DNA from: CALKCV01 sp964609515
GTDB taxonomy: Bacteria; Cyanobacteriota; Cyanobacteriia; Cyanobacteriales; Microcoleaceae
DNA: 35,474 bases
Assembly: GCA_964609515.1 (NCBI GenBank)
Contig: CAZSTZ010000038.1
Location: forward strand, 1-35,474
Direction: 5' to 3'
Under the pieces are notes generated by a model. The model saw only the letters and a program-made list of their open reading frames with translations. It ran no database searches and was not told where the DNA came from. Of this stretch, positions 33,015 through 35,474 are shown in pieces. A program made the translations under genes and the position numbers. Position 1 is the stretch's first letter. The number at the start of each line of letters is the position of its first letter.

Positions 33015-34121
33015 CTACTTGCGAGTTGTAACTCGCCGTCGCAAGGCCCCTGCCATTGCGGTAAAACCAAAAATGCTACCCAATAAAGTTGAGGGCTCGG
33101 GTACATCTTCTGCTTCAGTTGGAGGCTCGAATATTGCCATTTGGCCAAAACTGGCGGTTTCGGTGTTAAATTGAAGTTGAATCGGGAAAACTTCGGGATT
33201 GGTAGGATCGACGTTGAGGCCGAGAACGGAAAATTCGGAAACCCCAGCATCTCCGATTAATAAATTGCCGAGTAGGGGGCTGTAATTGTTGAAGTTCACT
33301 GATTGACCGGCAGTGAAGTTACCAAGAATAGTATCCCCAACAGCAACGGTGAACGGGGTGTTAAAGCCGGTGGGGAAGTTGAGAATGTCGGTAAATAGGG
33401 AACCGTCGGTCATGCTATAGCGAAATCCGTAAGCAGTTGGCGGATCGAACCAGAGTCCCGAACGGACATTGGTAAAGGAGAACATTCCGTTGCCAATGAA
33501 GTTGGGTAAAATCGGATTAGTTTGAGTTGTCCCTGTTTGAACAATTGTTTGATTGACAGATTGACTGATTTGGCTAGAAGTTGAGGACTGCGTTTGGGTG
33601 GAGGTTTGATTGATTTGAGTAGAGTTGGAAGAAACGGTCTGAATATTGTTGTTGGTTTGGCTGACTGTCTGAGTAGAATTTTGATTTGAACCACTAGACT
33701 CCGACTTCTCAGCTAAATCAGCTAACATTTTAGCCTTCCAGTCGCTCCCATCCACTCCTGTAGATGAGCTACCCGGTATCGAAATAGATATTTGCGATCG
33801 CGTGGGGGCGCACATGGATGAAGACTGAGTTAAACCACCTACAGACTGGTCTGCGAACATACAGCCACCAGTGGAGCTGCTAGCAGAGCTAGGGGCGTTC
33901 ATTAAAGCATTTTGAACAATGCTTCCGGTGTTATTTGTGAAGGAAAAGCTAGTCCCTAGCGTGTTGGAAAAGGTATTTTGAGAAATGCTTCCCGTGCTGA
34001 AGGAAAAGCTAGCAGCTTGCGCGTTGGGAACATTTCCCAATGCAAGGGTGGTTGTGGCTATTACCGCAGAAAAGATGCGGGTGAATTTTTGAGATGAATT
34101 GGTTGTTTTGTGGGTTTTCAT
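33015..34121 (-). CDS. PEP-CTERM surface protein with Gln/Ser/Thr-rich region
   Basis: The 368-residue protein has an N-terminal signal peptide (hydrophobic RIFSAVIATTTLALG, cleavage after AQA near residue 37). The C-terminal PEP-CTERM sorting tag is VPEPSTLLGSIFGFTAMAGA with a basic tail LRRRVTTRK. In between lie two imperfect copies of a GSIxQN-x-SFSF unit (residues 38-75), a serine/glycine segment, and a Gln/Asn/Ser/Thr-rich low-complexity block (about 150-210). A folded C-terminal domain typical of PEP-CTERM proteins follows. Such proteins are sorted to the envelope or biofilm matrix by an exosortase, which is not in this window. The start at 34121 is preferred because the signal begins there; an upstream ATG at 34166 adds 15 residues. 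Confidence 0.9.
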   Translation of the reverse strand: MKTHKTTNSSQKFTRIFSAVIATTTLALGNVPNAQAASFSFSTGSISQNTFSNTLGTSFSFTNNTGSIVQNALMNAPSSASSSTGGCMFADQSVGGLTQSSSMCAPTRSQISISIPGSSSTGVDGSDWKAKMLADLAEKSESSGSNQNSTQTVSQTNNNIQTVSSNSTQINQTSTQTQSSTSSQISQSVNQTIVQTGTTQTNPILPNFIGNGMFSFTNVRSGLWFDPPTAYGFRYSMTDGSLFTDILNFPTGFNTPFTVAVGDTILGNFTAGQSVNFNNYSPLLGNLLIGDAGVSEFSVLGLNVDPTNPEVFPIQLQFNTETASFGQMAIFEPPTEAEDVPEPSTLLGSIFGFTAMAGALRRRVTTRK

Positions 34122-34180
34122 GGTTAGTGTAAGTAAAGGGTTAATATGTTTGTAATCGAGTTTCAAGTGCTACAAATGTG

Positions 34181-34211
34181 TTTATAGGCAAGTGCGTCCC
34201 ATATTTGTCAA
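34181..34211 (-). promoter_or_regulatory. Candidate promoter of the PEP-CTERM gene
   Basis: On the minus strand a perfect TTGACA (34206-34211) and TATAAA (34181-34186) are spaced by 19 bases, slightly long, about 60 bases upstream of the chosen start. The TTGACA overlaps the stop of the candidate small gene at 34208-34300. Confidence 0.35.
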
Positions 34212-34300
34212 AGTGCTGATGTCAAAGGCGGACCTCGATGAACGTTGTCCAATGCTAAAACTGATGAAGAGTTATCTATTTTGGCTAAAAAGTTGTCCAC
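34208..34300 (-). CDS. Candidate 30-residue small protein
   Basis: This minus-strand frame starts at GTG 34300 with an excellent ribosome site: AGGAG seven bases upstream. It ends at TGA 34208. The peptide begins MDNFLAKIDNSSSV and ends VHRGPPLTSAL. It has no membrane segment. It lies 87 bases upstream of the PEP-CTERM gene start on the same strand. I do not recognise a family. The ribosome site and spacing are the only support, so it may also be a leader peptide or chance. Confidence 0.42.
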   Translation of the reverse strand: MDNFLAKIDNSSSVLALDNVHRGPPLTSAL

Positions 34301-34412
34301 GATTTTTCTCCTGAATTTTAGAATGGGAATAATTGCTGGTAGGGTCTAAATTGAGAATTTATTGCCCTACCGTTGATTTAACTGTGTTTGCCCGAAATGG
34401 CGATCGCTCTTT

Positions 34413-34558
34413 CGTTCGTAGAACAGGCAGGAAAGCCTGTTTAGTCGTATAGAACTGGTGGCGGGCTCCAAGGGTTAGGTTGGCAGCGGATGTGCTTGGT
34501 GGGCGAACAGGCAAGATGCCTGTTCTACGCGGATGGGTGCTTGGTGGGGGCGATCGCT
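34413..34558. repeat. Composite dispersed repeat, copy B
   Basis: It is nearly identical to copy A (30917-31050) over its last 110 bases. Near its front, the short hairpin ACGACTTTAGTCGT of copy A is replaced by a longer hairpin built on AACAGGCAGGAAAGCCTGTT (from 34421). The repeat occupies most of the 323-base gap between the candidate small gene and the RTX gene at the window end. I see no gene there. Confidence 0.85.
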
Positions 34559-34623
34559 CTTACCGCACAAAACCTCCTGGAGTCGTTCCCCGGTAGAACC
34601 AGGGAACCAGGGAACGAAGCAAT

Positions 34624-35474
34624 TTAATTTTGCAGCATAAAATCAGACCTGGTTAATGTTGGTTCGTCTGTCAATTCTGCAAATAGACCACCCCCACCAA
34701 AACCATTAGCGGCACCATTAGGGTTGTAGAATAATTTGCCGTTGGTGGAGTTATAAACGATTTCGGCTTGACTTTTTGCGGCAGCGTTGTCGTTTTTAAC
34801 GACGGCAAATTCTCCCTGGCGACTGAAGCCATTACCCGCTTTACTATTGAGACTGACAAAGGTGGTTTTGTCGAGAATGATATCGTCTATGTTATGTTGA
34901 AAGTCAGCGATAGTATCAACACCCAAATCGTCCTTTTTAAATTTGCGTTTGGTCTTGAATAAAAACTTATCTGCTCCCTGTCCTCCGGTGAGGGTGTCAT
35001 TTCCCGCATCGCCATCTAATATATCATCCCCATTTACTCCATAAAGTACATCTTTACCATTACTGCCTATCAGCGTATCGTCACCAGCTTGACCGTTAAT
35101 TAGATCGTCTTTTGAGGCTTCCTTCAGTAGATTGTCTTTCGATCTGCCCTCGATAGTCTTGTTAGAGGAAACTTTTTGAACCTTTCCACCGTTGGTTTTG
35201 ATGATTGAAGGCTTTCTTTTGATGGGGAGAGCAGAAATTTTGACGCTACTGCCTTTACCATCAGCAGCTACGGTAAACGCCCCTGATGGGATATTAGTCA
35301 GATTTCTGACATCAACCGTAGCACCATCAAGAGCCCTGGCATAAACTGGATAGCTGCTATCGCGACTACCAGTCAGCTTAGTTAGCGCGGGCAACTCTAT
35401 CTTGCTGCCTTTGTCCTTTGCTTGAATGTAGGAATCGTATGCAGCACCATTGTATGTACTCAGTTTTGGGAATT
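34624..35474 (-). CDS. RTX calcium-binding protein, N-terminus outside the window
   Basis: At least 283 residues are present, and the frame stays open to the window edge, so the start lies beyond base 35474. The visible N-terminal part (YNGAAYDSYIQAKDKGSK, LPALTKLTGSRDSS) is a repeated polar domain of unknown kind. A short RTX array follows (about NDTLTGGQGADKFLF with DDLINGQAGDDTLIGSNGKD before it). Then comes the well-known post-RTX block (VDTIADFQHNIDDIILDKTTF, EIVYNSTNGKLFYNPNGA, FAELTDEPTLTRSDFMLQN), typical of cyanobacterial type I-secreted proteins. The TTG at 35394 is not needed as a start. It is probably extracellular; no enzymatic domain is visible in this part. Confidence 0.85.
   Translation of the reverse strand, partial: FPKLSTYNGAAYDSYIQAKDKGSKIELPALTKLTGSRDSSYPVYARALDGATVDVRNLTNIPSGAFTVAADGKGSSVKISALPIKRKPSIIKTNGGKVQKVSSNKTIEGRSKDNLLKEASKDDLINGQAGDDTLIGSNGKDVLYGVNGDDILDGDAGNDTLTGGQGADKFLFKTKRKFKKDDLGVDTIADFQHNIDDIILDKTTFVSLNSKAGNGFSRQGEFAVVKNDNAAAKSQAEIVYNSTNGKLFYNPNGAANGFGGGGLFAELTDEPTLTRSDFMLQN

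Overview
The window looks like the chromosome of a filamentous, Oscillatoria/Microcoleus-type cyanobacterium. The evidence is the very frequent HIP1 octamer GCGATCGC, heptamer repeats (TTAATTG and GGCAAGA types), many AGAAACCCGG hairpin repeats, and proteins typical of the group: NrtP-like nitrate permease, Tat-exported caspase-fold protein with DUF4384, PEP-CTERM protein, RTX proteins, and a linker-plus-WD40 protein. The genus cannot be fixed from the sequence alone. I saw no tRNA, rRNA or CRISPR array.

Layout. 1-8000: minus-strand housekeeping and accessory genes (nitrate permease, a membrane-anchored hypothetical, a caspase-fold protein that has lost both catalytic residues, ATP sulfurylase, family 4 uracil-DNA glycosylase). 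8250-12715: a wrecked PAS-GGDEF-EAL-GAF-kinase gene. An internal piece of the homocitrate synthase gene nifV lies between its PAS and GGDEF parts, and a 108-bp MITE with an 8-bp target duplication splits the GGDEF domain. dusA follows and overlaps its stop. 13270-18600: a 14-repeat WD40 protein, a NurA nuclease, remnants of toxin-antitoxin loci and a HAD phosphatase. 19040-24900: a 19-residue-repeat protein, a DsbA-like lipoprotein, rpe, a small membrane protein, an LCP (LytR-CpsA-Psr) protein, a sulfite-oxidase-fold enzyme and an acyltransferase. 24960-26275: a tandem pair of 2-oxoglutarate/Fe(II) oxygenases, the first lacking a metal ligand. 26515-29454: divergent ATPase and permease genes of a ferric-iron-type ABC importer. 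29581-35474: a minus-strand block of predicted extracellular proteins (CAP-RTX, zinc metalloprotease with two Calx-beta domains, PEP-CTERM protein, RTX protein cut by the window edge).

The main biological theme is genome plasticity. Short non-autonomous elements, hairpin repeats and tandem heptamers fill the gaps, and several genes show stepwise decay (caspase, kinase, cyclase, nifV piece, toxin, one oxygenase). The strongest observations are the nifV/GGDEF chimera, the MITE whose removal restores the reading frame, hairpin repeats with compensatory stem changes, and the oxygenase pair with one apparently dead copy. I see no complete multi-gene system that I can call new.
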